A stretch of 64,000 nt of DNA from Blumeriella jaapii (GCA_009599575.1 VWND01000007.1:1063501-1127500); one strand, 5' to 3'. Positions 1-12,410 are shown, numbered from the stretch's first letter. Notes: generated by a model not told the origin, from the sequence alone. Made by a program: numbers and translations.

Positions 1-275
1 ACGAAGGGGGGGTATCATTTTGTTCGTCATCGTAAAGAAGTCAAGTCGTAGGGGTATCCGCGCCGCCGAAAAGAAAAATGCAAGATCTGCTGCTATCCAT
101 CCCCGCCTCCCTCTCTCTGACTGGGGCATTTTTTCTTCTCTAAACAATCGTCCATCCCTTCGTCAATCCAAAGTTCATTTCCCCCTCGCTTGATCCAATC
201 ACTCCGCTCCCACGGAAGCCGCCCAACCAGCCTCTTTCCTACACCATGACGCCGGTGCTAAGTGAGAGCTGCTGC

Positions 276-1608
276 TTACCACAACACAGCCCATGCAAGA
301 ACCACGATCAACGCTCCCAAACTCAGACTCCTGCCGTCAACCCTTTTGTCCTCCGCCCTGCTTTTCTGCACCGCCGCCTGAATAAGGGTGATATTCATAC
401 AATCCGCCGCAATCGCCTTCGTCATCTTGCCCGACTGGCTCAGAGCCTGCATCTGCTCCTTGAACGTCGCCAGGATGTTCGTGCTTCGTCCCGGCGGGCA
501 GAAACTGACCTCCCACCCTCCCCCAGATGGAATGATGAAGGTAGATGTCTGGTCATCGAAGGCGAAGGAGTAAGCGTCGGGGCAAACGGCCTTTGCGGAC
601 TTGGCGTACAGGTTGGGCTGGCAGACCTTGGGGTCGTTGAAAGAGCCCGTGCAGCAGTCTTCGGGCGAGTTGGTCTTCGAGCAGGCCGAGAGGCATGGAT
701 CGAAGATTGGGCGTTGGATGTTGTCGTCGGGGTAGGGATAGACGCCATCGCCTGGCTTGGTGGGTTGTGCCTTTTGTAGGTCCCAAGGACACCAGTCGGC
801 GACTTTCTCGTTGGTGTACATAGGTTCGTACGGAAGTGGGTTGGCTTCGGTCGTGGCATTTCCCGAGGTGCCAGAATCCGCTGGTGGTGCGAGCCAGCCG
901 GCTGTGGCGATGCATGCGCAGTTGGTGAGATTTGGGGGAATGTCCTTGAGCTTTGGGTTGTCGCCTGGGATATAGATGATTTGCAGAGGTATGTTGTAGC
1001 CGTCAACCAGTGATATGTCGTAGAAGACCTGGTCACCGCCAACACCACCTGCGAGATCAAACTCGGCCAGCGTGACAGGAGTCTCGCCCTAAGAGATGTT
1101 AGCAACGCCATCCTTTCAGGGAATGGGATGGACGGACGGTCAAGACACAACTCAGTACTCCCCCGCAATCTCCAGTGGTGCACGCCGCCCCAGCACCATT
1201 ATTTCCATTCAAATTGCTCGCTCCTGTCCCAAGTTCATTAAAACTGCAATTGGTCCGTCCCCAGACTCGGCCCTGCCAATCTGTGCTGACCATCAACGAT
1301 TTGGACTCCCCAGAAGCAAGCTCAAAACCACCAGTGCCTGCGCCAGTCCCAGCCTGGGTCCCAATGCCGGGCCATATCGTCTGTTCGCAGTTGTTGCTGA
1401 CAACAAGGGGGACGCTATCTCTCTTCATGGGAGGGCCGAATCGTGCAGGCCGGGGCTTGGGATTCGCATTTCTGGCAAAGTAAGGGTTCATGGTGTAGCA
1501 AGAGGATGTCGGTATTAGTACAAAGTCTATAAGCAAGAAGGCGTTAAGGAGGACCGATGACTTGCGCTCTCGGCGACTGTCATGGTTGGGGCGCATTGCT
1601 ATCATCAA
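276..1608 (-). CDS. thaumatin-like secreted protein
   Basis: Two exons on the minus strand: 1608-1147 and 1088-276, joined in phase 0 across a 58-bp intron with a CTAAC branch site and a TTAG acceptor. The predicted product is about 424 residues. The N-terminus has a basic stretch then a hydrophobic run (SSVLLNAFLLIDFVLI), consistent with a signal peptide or anchor. Thaumatin-family features are seen in order: VVSNNCEQTIWPGI, then GDCGGVLSC at the splice, then TPVTLAEFDL, a DISLVDGYNIP segment, CPWD, and a cysteine-rich stretch (CCTGSFNDPKVCQP) leading into YSFAFDD. The C-terminus ends in a hydrophobic tail (GALIVVLAWAVLW), so a GPI anchor is possible. Thaumatin-like proteins are cell-wall or extracellular; some bind or cut beta-1,3-glucan, but no catalytic claim is made here. 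The chosen donor (GTCTTG) is weak. A second donor (GTACTG) 12 bases upstream would remove four residues. The family call is firm; the exact start and donor are less so. Confidence 0.88.
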
Positions 1609-2179
1609 TGCGTACGTTTCCCGGCGTAGGGTAACGCAAAGACCGGCTCGTAGGTATAGTCTCTTGACAAGAAGGTATGTGCAAGTATAAAGGCGTCGAG
1701 CCGTCTTGACCAGGGACCGGCCGAGATCTATCCAAGATGAACGTCCGGAGCAGGTCCGCAGGACTACGGGGCAACGCCTCGCGACGCTCTTCGTCGTCCG
1801 ATGGTCCAGCGCTCAAAAAAAGCTGAAGATGGCCGGCATCTTCAATTTGACAGACGTCGTAGGGAGTGCGGGCCGCGTAGGTGAGGCCGGGGGTTCGATA
1901 TGGCGAAGCAAAGCAGAACGATTTGATGGCCTTGGTAGGCAGCGGAGAGCCAGCCAGGGCTGTGACCGTCGGTTTCGCAGGGCGCAGCAGCGAATGTGGG
2001 TTCTTGGTCGGCGTCGTGGCCGGACGGAGTAGAGTTTCGCGGAGTTGTAGGAAAGGATAGGATAAGATGAGCAGGAATGTGATGTGGTGTGGTGTTGTGG
2101 AAACGCCTTGCGTCGGTGACGGAAGCAGTATGGAGCATGGCCCATCAGCATGACGCAGGCACGACTCGCAAAAGCATAA
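1580..2179 (-). other. ATG-less open frame, doubtful hypothetical
   Basis: A minus-strand frame stays open for about 199 codons between stops at 2182 and 1582 but contains no ATG. It includes an acidic stretch (SAGPSDDEERREALPRSP) followed by DLLRTFILDRSRPVPGQDG. It overlaps the first codons of the thaumatin-like gene in another frame of the same strand. It could be the last exon of a spliced gene, part of a long leader, or chance. No family is recognised. Confidence 0.18.
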
Positions 2180-2182
2180 TCA

Positions 2183-2671
2183 TCCCAGACTGCGACGGTG
2201 GTAAAACTCAATCCTCTCACATCTCAAGAGCATTTAACGTTTGCGTCCTTGGGAGCCGGCCTCTGTTTTGGTCGTGCCTCAGACGGCGTCCAGAAAGCCA
2301 AAGGTTAAACTTTCCCTTGCCATGTCTGAAGGATGATGAGAAAAGGAGGAAAGGCATGCACTTGCCACACGCAGCTGCGCGCCGGCCCTTCAAGATGGTC
2401 GTATTTTGCATTTCAAAGGCTGGAAACTCATATAGACTTCTAACAACCCCATAACCCCGTTTGGAGAACCAATATACCACGCGTATTGGTAGCCATACCT
2501 GTTCCGTTGCCCCCATCGCCGCTTTCCAGTATATGAATCATATGCCAACACATCTTCAACGCGCCTCGCTGACGTTGTGGCCCATCAGTGTCCCGTCGTC
2601 ATGTGAAGACAGAAGGGGAAAAAAAAAGAAAATTCGTCTACAACCGTGGTATCTTGGGTCGAAAAGGGCAA
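2183..2671. other. intergenic, no gene seen
   Basis: This is the region between the Hsp70-like stop and the thaumatin-like upstream region. Short open frames exist on both strands, but none has family features or a supported splice structure. It probably holds the 3' end of the Hsp70-like transcript and the promoter of the thaumatin-like gene. Confidence 0.5.
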
Positions 2672-5041
2672 TCACTTGAACCGAGATGTGCAGCGTCCCA
2701 TCACCTCACCCTGGCACACCAGCTCAGCGTTGAACTCCGATCCATCGAGTGTGAGATAGATGTCGAAGTATACACGATAGAACGTTCCTTGCGGCGTGTC
2801 CATCCTCTCAAAGTCTTTCTCGAGATTCTTGCGCGAAAGATCGGATGTAAGCGTGACAACTTCCTTGACCCCTGTAGTGCATTAGAATGGAAATCTACCA
2901 CAACACCAGAGAAAGAGGACTTACGGGGATCTTTGGTGTATTCCGGGCAGATGTCGTCATCACACGCATACAGGATATCCTCATACATGAGCGTGGCACC
3001 CGGAGCAACCTGACGGAAGAAAGAGACCTTGACAGGCTCCCCAATCTTGACTCTCTGTCCTTTTTGCACGAAAATCTGTCGAGTGAACTTACAGCGGTCC
3101 TTTCCATCCAGGGAGGGCACACGGTAAGCTTCTGGGTGGTGTCCCTCCTTGAAAGGTTGAAGGGTTGCCATCAGGTAATGGCGACGAGCAACACGAGATG
3201 TGACGACTCGCTCGGTAATACCCGCAGTCACTGCACCTTTGACGATGGCAGCAACGGAATCCATAGGTCTGACAACCTTGGCCTGAAATTGAGGAGGGAC
3301 GTGGAGTTTGATCTGCTGGAAAAGGTATTCTGAAGCACCAAACCCGCCCACGACCAAAACGTTTTGAAGCGTCCTGTTTTGTGCTTGGATGGCGATGATC
3401 TGATTCCGGACCAACTCCAGGATCCGGTTAACCACTGGCTCGAAACATTGCAAGATTTCCTCGTTGGTGAATGTCATGTAGCCTTCCTCAATGCCGGCAT
3501 CGGGAAATTCTGCCTCGATACCCACATCCACGGCCCATTTCTGGTTGTTGTTCCGGAAATCGGCCTTGATTCTGTTCTCGAAATCCATGATACACTTTGC
3601 ATAGACTCGACCCGCCGTTTTTGATCCGTCAGGAAGCTTCATCTTGCGAATTTTCGTACGCAGAATATTGCTGAAGTTTCGGTTGAGCGCTGTCGATCCG
3701 CAAGAATCACCCGAGCCGGCCGTACACTCCGAGACGGTGAAGGGAGACTCCTCTTCGACCTCGTAAGCGATTAAATCGACGGTTCCACCACCACAGTCAA
3801 CGATGAGCACCGCATCGTGGACCTTGAGGTTCAAGAGGCCAGCTTTCGAGCAGAATAAAGCGGCTGCTTCGGGTTCGGTGATGAGTGTCAGCCTGTTGTC
3901 GTTTTCGTCACGGAGGAAGCCGGCTTGGATAGCAGCAGCTCGCGTAGCAGCCTTTCCGGCATCGTTCCAGATCGCGGGTACCGTCAGATAGTACCTGATG
4001 TTCCGCTCTTCTCTGTTGAAAACCTCCCCAAGTGCCTTTTGCAGTTGGCCTCTCATGGCTTGTCGGAGTTTGAAGAGGTAATCAGCCGCCACATCGATCT
4101 CGGACTTTCCAGGAGGGAGGGGAGGGAGATTGATAGGATCGATGTATGTGTTTCCGGAAAGCATGAGTTGGAGTTTGAACCATTCCACCTTTTGCACGCC
4201 TGGCTTTGGGTATCCCGTCGGTGCCAGCGCGTCAGCAATGTCCGGTCCCCATCCGACAACCTTCTGGTATTGATCGTAGTACAGAACAGTCGGGATCTGT
4301 GTCTTCGTCAGCCTCGCCTTCTCACAGCACAATTCTCTTGCGGACCTTTTGCTTTGTATACGAACCGGCTCCGGGCCATTCGGTGATGATGTCTTCCTTG
4401 GCCTCCGTATTCGTAGCGAACGCAAACGCTACACCAGAAAAAGTAGTTCCCTGTGATGGTTAGATGAAGCTATAGCTTTCTTGCCCGATGATAAAGGTTC
4501 TTACAAAGTCAATACCAACAATCAGCTGCGCTTTGCTTCTGCCAGCCCCTTCCACCTCCACAGCATTGTTTCTGTTTGCATACTGGGCTCCGGCAACGCT
4601 GTTCCCCACGGGAGGCGGTTGCGAGCCGTACTGTGGTGGCCCGTATCCGGGCGGCGCGCCACCTTGCTGAAGATGTCCCATACTTGCAAGATGCCCAGGA
4701 GGGTAGCCACCGACACCAGCTGTACTGATAGGAGACGGACCGCCCATGACTTGCGAGGGAGGGGTTCGCGGGTTCTGCGCCATGGGGCTCGTCGTGCGAC
4801 CACCATTCATGCTCGTGGGTGCCTGCGCATAGTTATTGTTGCTGTAACTCGGTGGTCGCCCACCCGCTCCTTGATGGGCCATGATGGGGAGGCTGGTCGA
4901 CGAAGATGAGGCAGAGTGTGGTCTTGGAGGCGCGGAGCTGGAAACCCCACCAGGGTTCTGTGCAATGGTAGGGGCGTTGCCGCTCGATTTGCGTTTGGAG
5001 CCGAATCCAAGGCCTTTGAAGCGTGAGTTCATGGAACTCAT
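2672..5041 (-). CDS. Hsp70-like ATPase (HSPA12-like)
   Basis: Four exons on the minus strand: 5041-4505, 4450-4346, 4296-2925 and 2871-2672, giving about 737 residues. The three introns are 54, 49 and 53 bp and all phases fit. Residues 1-170 are a low-complexity leader rich in Ser, Pro, Gly and Gln. The actin-fold ATPase follows: phosphate loop 1 (GIDF at 176-179 joined across intron 1 to GTTFSGVAF), phosphate 2 (IVDCGGGTVDL, about 379-389) and the adenosine motif (VLVVGGFGASEYL, about 527-538). The C-terminus (DLSRKNLEKDFER ... RVYFDIYLTLDGSEF) replaces the usual substrate-binding domain, as in fungal Hsp70-like proteins of the HSPA12 type. These bind ATP, but their clients are mostly unknown. 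Without the last intron the frame would run on to an unlike tail ending at 2701, so the spliced end at 2672 is preferred. The start is the first ATG before the leader. Confidence 0.9.
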
Positions 5042-5884
5042 AAGGCCGGAACGGAGTTCGCGGATAGTCCCTCTTCCCTTTTTTTTTCTCGTCTCTCTCT
5101 CCTTCTTCTGCCTCTTCTTGGGGTTTTTTTTAATTATTATTTTTTGGAGAGAGGGAGGGGGAATCAGGAGGTAGATTGCAGGATAGCTTTTTGAAAGGGG
5201 GAGAGGGTAGAGGGTAGAGGGGGTGGAGGGGGTGGGGGGGGTGGTCGGTGGTTGGTGGTCGGTAGGGCTGGACAGGCTGGGCAGGCTGGGCAGGCTGGGC
5301 TGGGCTTTGCTTTGTTTTGCTGAGCTTTGCTTTGCTGGGCTTTTGCTGTGCTTTTCTGGGCTTTGCTATGCGTTACTTTCCTCCCAGATCTGCTGCGCTT
5401 TGTGTCCAAGGTGGGGAAATGGTCCTGTCTTGTGGGATTGCGCGAGCTGTATCACGGTTGCGGGAGCTGCGTAATTCGGCGGAGAAGGTTGGCTATAAGC
5501 GGCGCGCGGTCGAGGCCGAACATGCGGCAGATGGTACTGAATCGGCCAGTCGGAACTTTGAATATGGAATGGATCATGGGAGGACAAAGACAAGCCGAAG
5601 AAGGGCTGAGGTGGAGAGGTGGAGGTGGAGAGGTTGAGTTGGAGGCGTCGAGACAAGAAGAATGAGACAAGGAAGTTGAAAGAAGGTCATTTACGGAGCT
5701 GAAAGGCGGTGTGCGAAGAAGGGCCCGAAGTGGCTCTATCTATGGTACACAAACCACTTTCGGCAAATATATTTGCTCTCCCGCCCCTGTGGTTTTAGAT
5801 AATCCATCTTCCGTTTTATAACCTTTCTTCTTTTTGGTTCTGGGGACCCACCGCAGGGGCCGAAAATGCTCTTTGGACTCGCAG
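5042..5884. other. Hsp70-like upstream region, low-complexity G/T-rich tracts
   Basis: This is the promoter and leader side of the minus-strand Hsp70-like gene. It has a T-rich/C-rich tract around 5078-5145, a G-rich GGGTGG tract around 5200-5260 and tandem copies of CAGGCTGGG around 5272-5315 that grade into GCTTTGCTTT repeats to about 5370. Overlapping open frames here follow the repeats and are not taken as genes. Confidence 0.5.
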
Positions 5885-6215
5885 CCTAGATCAAACCCGA
5901 AAACGTCAAGAACAAGCCTAGGTACTGCATATAGAATGTTAGGTATGATAAGATCGTTATAAAAGCATGCTGTGACGAGTTGACCAGATGAGGGCTAAGA
6001 TCAAATACGAATACGTCCCTAGGAATGTATATAGAATGTCATGATAAGATTGTCGAAAAAGCATGCTGTGACGAGTGAACCAGACGAACGCTAAGATCAA
6101 GCCCCCGAACACGTCAACAATAAGCCTAGGTAGGCATGTATATAGAATGTTATTATAAAATTAATAAAAAAGCATGCTGTGACGAGTGAACCAGACGAAG
6201 GCTAAGACTCAGTAG
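5885..6215. repeat. imperfect tandem repeat, about 3 units of 96-111 bp
   Basis: The marker GCATGCTGTGACGAGT occurs at 5965, 6061 and 6172, giving periods of 96 and 111 bp. Each unit also carries CTAAGATCAA, a CCTAGG core and TATATAGAATGT. No protein frame runs through it. Confidence 0.8.
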
Positions 6216-7689
6216 GTCGCTAGGGTTATATAGCACGAAAAAAAAAACCAGGATGTCGGTTCTGTGACAGTAGAATATCACTTGGAATCAACCACTACCC
6301 AAAAGAATTGCTCGAAAGAGAAATCTGCATGGTGACAAAGTCTCTGCATTCAATAAAAAGATCTACCGTCAAAGCAGGCACCAAAACCACACTGATACGG
6401 GCAGATGTCGGTGGATGACGCGTCGGAAGGGCTTCTCGATTGGCAACTCTTCCCTTCTTCGCTTCCATGCCGCGGGATCAGAGACCCGGGATATGCGTAT
6501 TAAAAGAGCTTTTCCCCAATCGTGGTTTTTACTTTTTTAATACGTAGATACTTTGTAATCTTTGGAACCATCGAAGGCCACTTTACGAACACCATGAAGA
6601 ACCATCCCGCCTGTAGGGGAAGGGCTCAAATAGCGGGCCCATTGGCCAAACAATTCTTTGATATAACTGCTTTCTCGAGGGTCTCTTGTATATAAAAATC
6701 CCCAGCTTAGCACGTCCTATGCTCTTCGGGAGGCTGAGGTGGCTCTGCCCCTCCTGACGTTAAACAAAATCATCATCATCATCTACATGTACAGTATGTA
6801 GACCATCTCCGAAAGAGCTGGCACCTCGGTGCAAGAGTTTACTGCGACTCAGGAGCCGGCGAGACCATTTGACGCTCGAGACAAGATTTCCACGGCACAT
6901 GCGTCTTGGTCTCTATCTATCTATCTATACCTTACGATGTATGTACTGTACAGTACAGTACGTACAGTACAACACACCACATCTGCCCTGGCCTTTTGAG
7001 TCGTACGGCATTTCCCTTCCGCATCTTCCTGTACTGTACAGTACAGCACAGTATCTATCCACAACCCGCCCATTGGAGCGGGTGGTGTTAAGAAAGATCA
7101 TTGTCAGATCATCGTCAGTCACCACTTGGTGCCAGTCACCAGCCAGCCCGTGAGTGAGTGCAGCGGTGCTCTTCCCCCCTTCCCCACCCAAGAGCATGTA
7201 TGTACTTGGCTCACCTACCCCGCCAGCCAACTTTCGGCGTGTACAGTCGACAACAACCTCAACACAACCTCAAATATTCCGTCTATAAGAACACGAAGGG
7301 CCCTCTCGCCCCGGCCCGACCCTTCTGCTGCTGCTGTTGCCGGTGCGGGTGCTGCCGCTGCTTCTGCTTCAGCTTCTCGCTCTCGTTCCCTCTCCCCTAG
7401 TACCATTCCGATTCCTATCTATACATACCGCATCCACGGTCGAGGCGCAACCCGATCAGCTTCCCCCATCTTGCATCTTGGGCTTTCCTCGCACTGGTCC
7501 TCGTAAGCAAGACTGCCCCGGCTAATGATGACGACGGCACCATGCTAACGTAGATCATAGATAATCCAATCCTGGTGTACGGCTACGCTTCCGAGTTGCT
7601 GTCGAGTAAACCATTCCTCCTCCCAGATCGAATCCGCCTCTGCCGCACCTTTCCCGTGGCCGTCACCCGTGTCGAAGCGACGGCACACG
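6216..7689. other. intergenic region and glucokinase upstream region
   Basis: No gene is seen. It holds a CTAT microsatellite near 6913-6930, dense TACTGTAC/GTACAGTA palindromes at 6945-6970 and 7030-7050, and CTG/CTT triplet tracts at 7325-7385. A TATAAG at about 7284-7289 lies roughly 400 bp before the glucokinase ATG and is a possible core promoter. This is inference only. Confidence 0.45.
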
Positions 7690-9492
7690 ATGGCTCTCCA
7701 AGCAGCGACAGAGAAAGTGGTCAAGGAGTTTGATCTTCCGGACGAGGATCTGCAGAAGATTGTCCAGGAGTTCATCTGGGAGATGAGTAAGTCCAGGTCG
7801 ATTGATATGCATGTGCAAAAGAGAAGTTGACTGTATTCAAAGAGGAGGGTCTGGGAAAGAATGATACTACGTTGAGCCAGATCCCAACCTATGTTACGGC
7901 AGTACCAAACGGAACAGAAAAGGTAAGTGGCCAGGCCATGCGGAATTTCCGATACGCGTGCTGATCTGTCCTAGGGTCTTTACATGGCGGTTGATCTCGG
8001 AGGCACGAATTTCCGAGTCTGTTCGATACAACTTAATGGCGATACCACTTTCAGTCTCATACAATCAAAGGTCGCAGTTCCACAGGAGCTGATGAGGGCC
8101 AAAACCGCGAAGGATCTTTTTGGATTTCTGGCGAAGCAGATCGAGCGGTTCTTGCAGACGCATCACAAAGACCAATTCTCTGCTAGCGTCAGGCGGCGTG
8201 CTACCATCAGCACTCCGGAGGGCTTCCGCGATGAACACATATTCAGGCTTGGGTTCACCTTTAGTTTCCCGATCAATCAGGTTGGGATCAACAGGGGGAC
8301 GCTGATGAGATGGACCAAGGGCTTTGACATTCCAGATGCAGTTGGGCAGGATGTCTGCCTACTGCTACAGGAGGAGATTGATGCGCTCAAGCTCCCCGTC
8401 AAGGTCGCAGCTCTGGTGAATGACACGGTAGGAACACTGATGGCCCGAGCATATGCCTCCCCTGGCAAGACTGGATCTCTGCTTGGGGCCATCTTTGGTA
8501 CTGGGACCAACGGCGCCTACGTGGAGAAGCTTTCTGCCATCACCAAGCCGATGGACGGGGAATTTGACAAGAGCACGGGAGACATGGTGGTAAACACAGA
8601 ATGGGGATCTTTTGACAACGGTCTCAAGACACTTCCAAACACCCCTTATGATGTCCAGCTAGACAAGGAGAGCATCAACCCGGGCATGCAAATGTTCGAG
8701 AAGCGCATCGGTGGCATGTTCCTGGGAGAGATTCTCCGTCTGACTCTGATTTCGATGTGGAAGGATCCTTCCATTCCGTTGTTCAAGGACGACAACTCCT
8801 CCCAGAACGACTACCACTCCACCGCGTCCGTTGAGCAGAATGCCCCTCTGCACACCAGGAATGCCGTGGATAGCAGCATCCTTTCCTTCGCCGAAGCTGA
8901 CGAGAGTGAGGGTCTCCGCGCCATTCGTCAAGCCATCTACAAGAACCTGGGAGTCTCGGCTGCCAGCGTAGAAGATGCTCAAGCGGTCAAGAAAATCTCG
9001 CACGCTATCGGTCTCCGAGCTGCCCGCCTCGCCGGTGCCGCCATTGGTGCAGTGGTGATCCACACGGATCGATTGAACACCGCTGCCTCCTCAACCCCCG
9101 CGCCCAAGTCCACGGCGTCCATCATCGACGACGTCAAGAGCCTGAAGCTGGCCGACGCCGCATCTGCCACGGCCAAGAAGCTCGTCGACACAGCAGGTCT
9201 CTCAGTGAACGAAGACGATATTGTAGACATTGGTGTCGATGGCTCTCTCGTCGAGTTCTACCCCGGCTTCATGGACTCCATGCGCGAGGCCCTGCGCTCC
9301 ATGCCTGAAATCGGTGCCGCTGGCGAGCGGAAGATCCGTATCGGCATCGCGCACGACGGCTCTGGTGTTGGTGCGGCACTCATCGCGTTGGTAGCTGCCA
9401 AGATGGAGTCGAAGCAAGACTATGTGGGCGATCTGAGGAGCTATCTCCCTAACCTGGTCGAGGAGGGTGAGGATAACGCTAAGAAGGCATGA
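7690..9492 (+). CDS. glkA: glucokinase
   Basis: Three exons: 7690-7786, 7843-7922 and 7975-9492, with 56- and 52-bp introns (both GTAAGT donors), give about 564 residues. Hexokinase-family features appear in order: FIWEMK-EGLGKNDTTLSQIP across splice 1; AVDLGGTNFR (about 64-73, phosphate binding); LGFTFSFP (151-158, sugar loop); NRGTLMRWTKGF; LVNDTVGT with the catalytic base Asp at about 209; GAIFGTGTNGAYVE (230 onward); and GVDGSLVEFYPGF plus AHDGSGVGAALIA near the C-terminus. These match fungal glucokinases more closely than hexokinases. The enzyme phosphorylates glucose with ATP in the cytosol, the first step of glycolysis. It is longer than usual for the family because of a Ser-rich stretch near residues 330-350 and an Ala/Ser/Lys-rich stretch before the last adenosine motif. 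Alternatively it could be a hexokinase paralogue; the glucokinase call is preferred. Confidence 0.92.
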
Positions 9493-11729
9493 ACGAGCAC
9501 TTGAGTTTGGTTGTCGATGAGAAGTCAGTACACACATGCGGATGCGGGAGGGAGTCACTGTAGGTTCAGGAGGTTTGCAGCGAGGCAGCTAATGCTTCGC
9601 GTGGAACGGAACCATCGTGTATCCTAATCACAGCTGGACCTGGCAGGGACTGCTGTACTGTGATAGCCTCGATGGCTCTCCCAGCCTTGATCGCGATGGC
9701 TAGATTGGACTTGCAATTTCACATTGCTGAACGGAATACTTACCTCCGCTATTGCTATGTCTTCCACGTGCTAGGCAGGACATACGGGAGCACAGTTTAC
9801 TGTGACTGGAATCAATCTTCTTGATATACATTATCGTTATCATTATCGTCATAATCAAGGCCTAAAGGTTGTAGGGTTGTATATTCGTTGCCAAGTGGTG
9901 TCTAGATACATCGGGGTACTTCGAAGGGGGCGAGCGCCGCTCCTTTAATGAACACGGAATGTAATTGCCATCCACCTCGGCCCTATTGAAGCTATCTAGC
10001 CACAGACTTCCAATGAACAAGCACACGCTCATCCCCATAGACTGACAGGCCAGCATACATGAGACGGGGTCTGATATGCTCAAAAGACTCGGCGACCGGT
10101 CCTACCACGATTGCTCTCGAGCTTTGCACCTACCTCCTGCTAGCCTGTGAACCCGGCTCTTTCTCTCTCGCAATGAGGTAGCCGATGCTAGGTCATCTTC
10201 CATCCCGAACAGCGCACGACCAAACACAGCAAACATGGCTGTGACAGAGACGACGCTGCTGTTCATTCTAAGGACTTGCTCAACACGCATCTCGACTCCT
10301 CGTCTGACCCTCAGCGTCCACCGAAATCAGAGATGTGGTACTCAGTGCTCGGTTCCCACGAATCCAAGAACCAGGATGTACTCGGCAAAGCGTGGATTAC
10401 TGCGTTGGTAAGACGTAGCTGGGGGGCCTCCTTGAGTTCTTGATACTCTGGTGATTGGGTTTTTTAAGACTCTTCGTTGAAGATGCGAAGCTGCTTTCTG
10501 TGGACAGGTTGGCATTGGAGCGAGGGACATTCCGATGAGGAGAATAGCGCAGGACAGTCATCCAAGACTGCAAGAGCTTTTGAGTAGCGAACGAGTAGTA
10601 TGCCCCCGGCTGGAGTCGCTTGCTAATCATAAACTACCTAGAATCATGCTTTCACCTGTGGCCTGAGCGAGCTTCGCGCTGACGGATTGGCGGGCTCGCG
10701 AGTGTATAAGCATCGTGAAAGTAAAGAAGCTTTTTTTCTCAATTATGAATGGCCAGAATGTGAGACAAGCATCGAATGATTGAGTGTAGCACGTTGCGTG
10801 AGCTACCGGTAGGTAAGTTGCTAGGCGAAGGTCATCTAGACCGGGACATTCTTAGCGGCCACATTTCTACTAGAACTTAGATGCTGATAAGATAGATTAC
10901 TGTAGTTGGTCATCGATCGGATTTATTCGAGAAGTAGTGCTGCTGTCAAGGTGAGGTGCTGCTGCCGCTCCTGGCGTCACGAGAGTACGCGTCTTTCAAG
11001 CTTCAGCGTCCATTGCACAATTCCGTCGCTCTGAAGCTTTTGAATCTCCAACAGCTTCATTCATTCCAAACACCCGTAAGAAAAGTATGTATCTTGGAAG
11101 GTAGGCCTACGCTTCTACATGCATCCCGCCAATCCGTAAGCGGATTAAAAGCAATAATGGGTAGTTCACCCGCTTTCGACTTGTACCTACAGTAAACCAA
11201 CATGGAAAGAACACCGACGCAGTATACTCTTAAATACGGGTGAAGAAGGTATAAAGCAGATAATAACGAACTCACGTTCCAATCTCTCTTGTATCAAAGG
11301 CAAATCGCCACATTTACAAGATCCGCAAAACAAACTAGCTGTCCCGGTCATGCATTCTATTAAGTCCGACAACTCAGCCGTGTTTAGATCGGATGGCTCT
11401 GGGATATGATCGTACAGCGAAGTAGCTTACGAATCAATGTGTCCCAACCTTGGAAGCAGGTATTACCACTCTTATTTTCAAATCCTCAGACCTATTGAGA
11501 ACTGTAAACTCACACAGGCAAAGGAAATTCATGCTAAAGCAGGTGTAATGGTCTTAAGTCCGCTGGGGTAACCGCTTCCTTGATGAACTGTCGAAGTACT
11601 GTACTGTACAATACGTTACGAGGCTCGACTAGTTTTAGTTACACCACACAAGCTGCTAAAAGACGATGGCTTCGAATTCGATATCGAACCGAATCAAGAT
11701 TATGGTCGAGATTGTACTATCAATAAAGT
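9493..11729. other. intergenic, no gene seen
   Basis: Short frames occur on both strands (for example minus 9862-10083 and 10102-10290), but none has a family match, good context or splice support. The glucokinase 3' untranslated region probably lies at the left edge. One TACTGTAC palindrome cluster is at about 11600-11610. Confidence 0.45.
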
Positions 11730-12410
11730 ATGCTATTAATGAAAGAAAAAACTAGTCCTGCTTTTTATCACTTTAAGAAATTTGAACAAGGCAGCTGTGG
11801 TCGGCGCTTATCAGATGCTACGAAAGCCAGAGAATATAGAAGTTCCCCGGTCCCGATGTATTGGTTCGACACGAATTCCGCATCAGATTCGTATATGATG
11901 GCCACCCAGGACAGAAGATTTACCATGATTTCTTCCCGCATGGGTTTTCAACCCTTTCTTTTTATACATGCAGTGTTTCATGGACGAGAACCGCAAGGAA
12001 AACATGTATATTTTCAGGCCTTTTACAAACGATATCGTCGTATTCTCTGACCACTTCGATGATCAAATTTGACACTTAAAATCTGGTTTTGTACTGACCT
12101 CCGAGGACACTAGCTAGCTGCTGTTTGATACCAAAGCTTGAAGACATTGGTTATTGATTTTTCTGCTACTGTTGACATAGAAAGCACTTATGTTATCGAT
12201 GAAGCTGTAAATGTTTTTGACAACAGCGTGTGATAGGGACTAGTAACTGCTTAGTTGAAGAGAAATTGTATTGTGCCCCTGAAAAGAGCACAAAAACTAG
12301 ACAGATAGACTAAACGACTTTTTCTTGCAGTCAATTATATAGGATTATTTATAGATCATCCATTGGCAGTACTAGTTCCGCCGATTTTTTCATTAATAAT
12401 GCTTGTCTTT
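11730..12410 (+). pseudogene. possible degenerate Ty3/gypsy reverse-transcriptase remnant
   Basis: In shifting plus-strand frames there are echoes of a gypsy polymerase. At about 12026-12060 the frame reads FTNDIVVFSDHFDDQ, which resembles the YxDDIVIFSDxFEDH active-site block with Asp-to-Asn damage. Upstream pieces (FRIRFVYDGHPG) recall the FRTRYGHxEY block. Several frame changes and stops break it. It is not A+T-converted like the island. The call rests on short motif likeness and may be wrong. Confidence 0.35.

Noticed and set aside
5164..5670. Overlapping frames of 70-110 codons on both strands upstream of the Hsp70-like gene
   Set aside because: They follow G/T-rich simple repeats such as CAGGCTGGG and are open in several phases at once.
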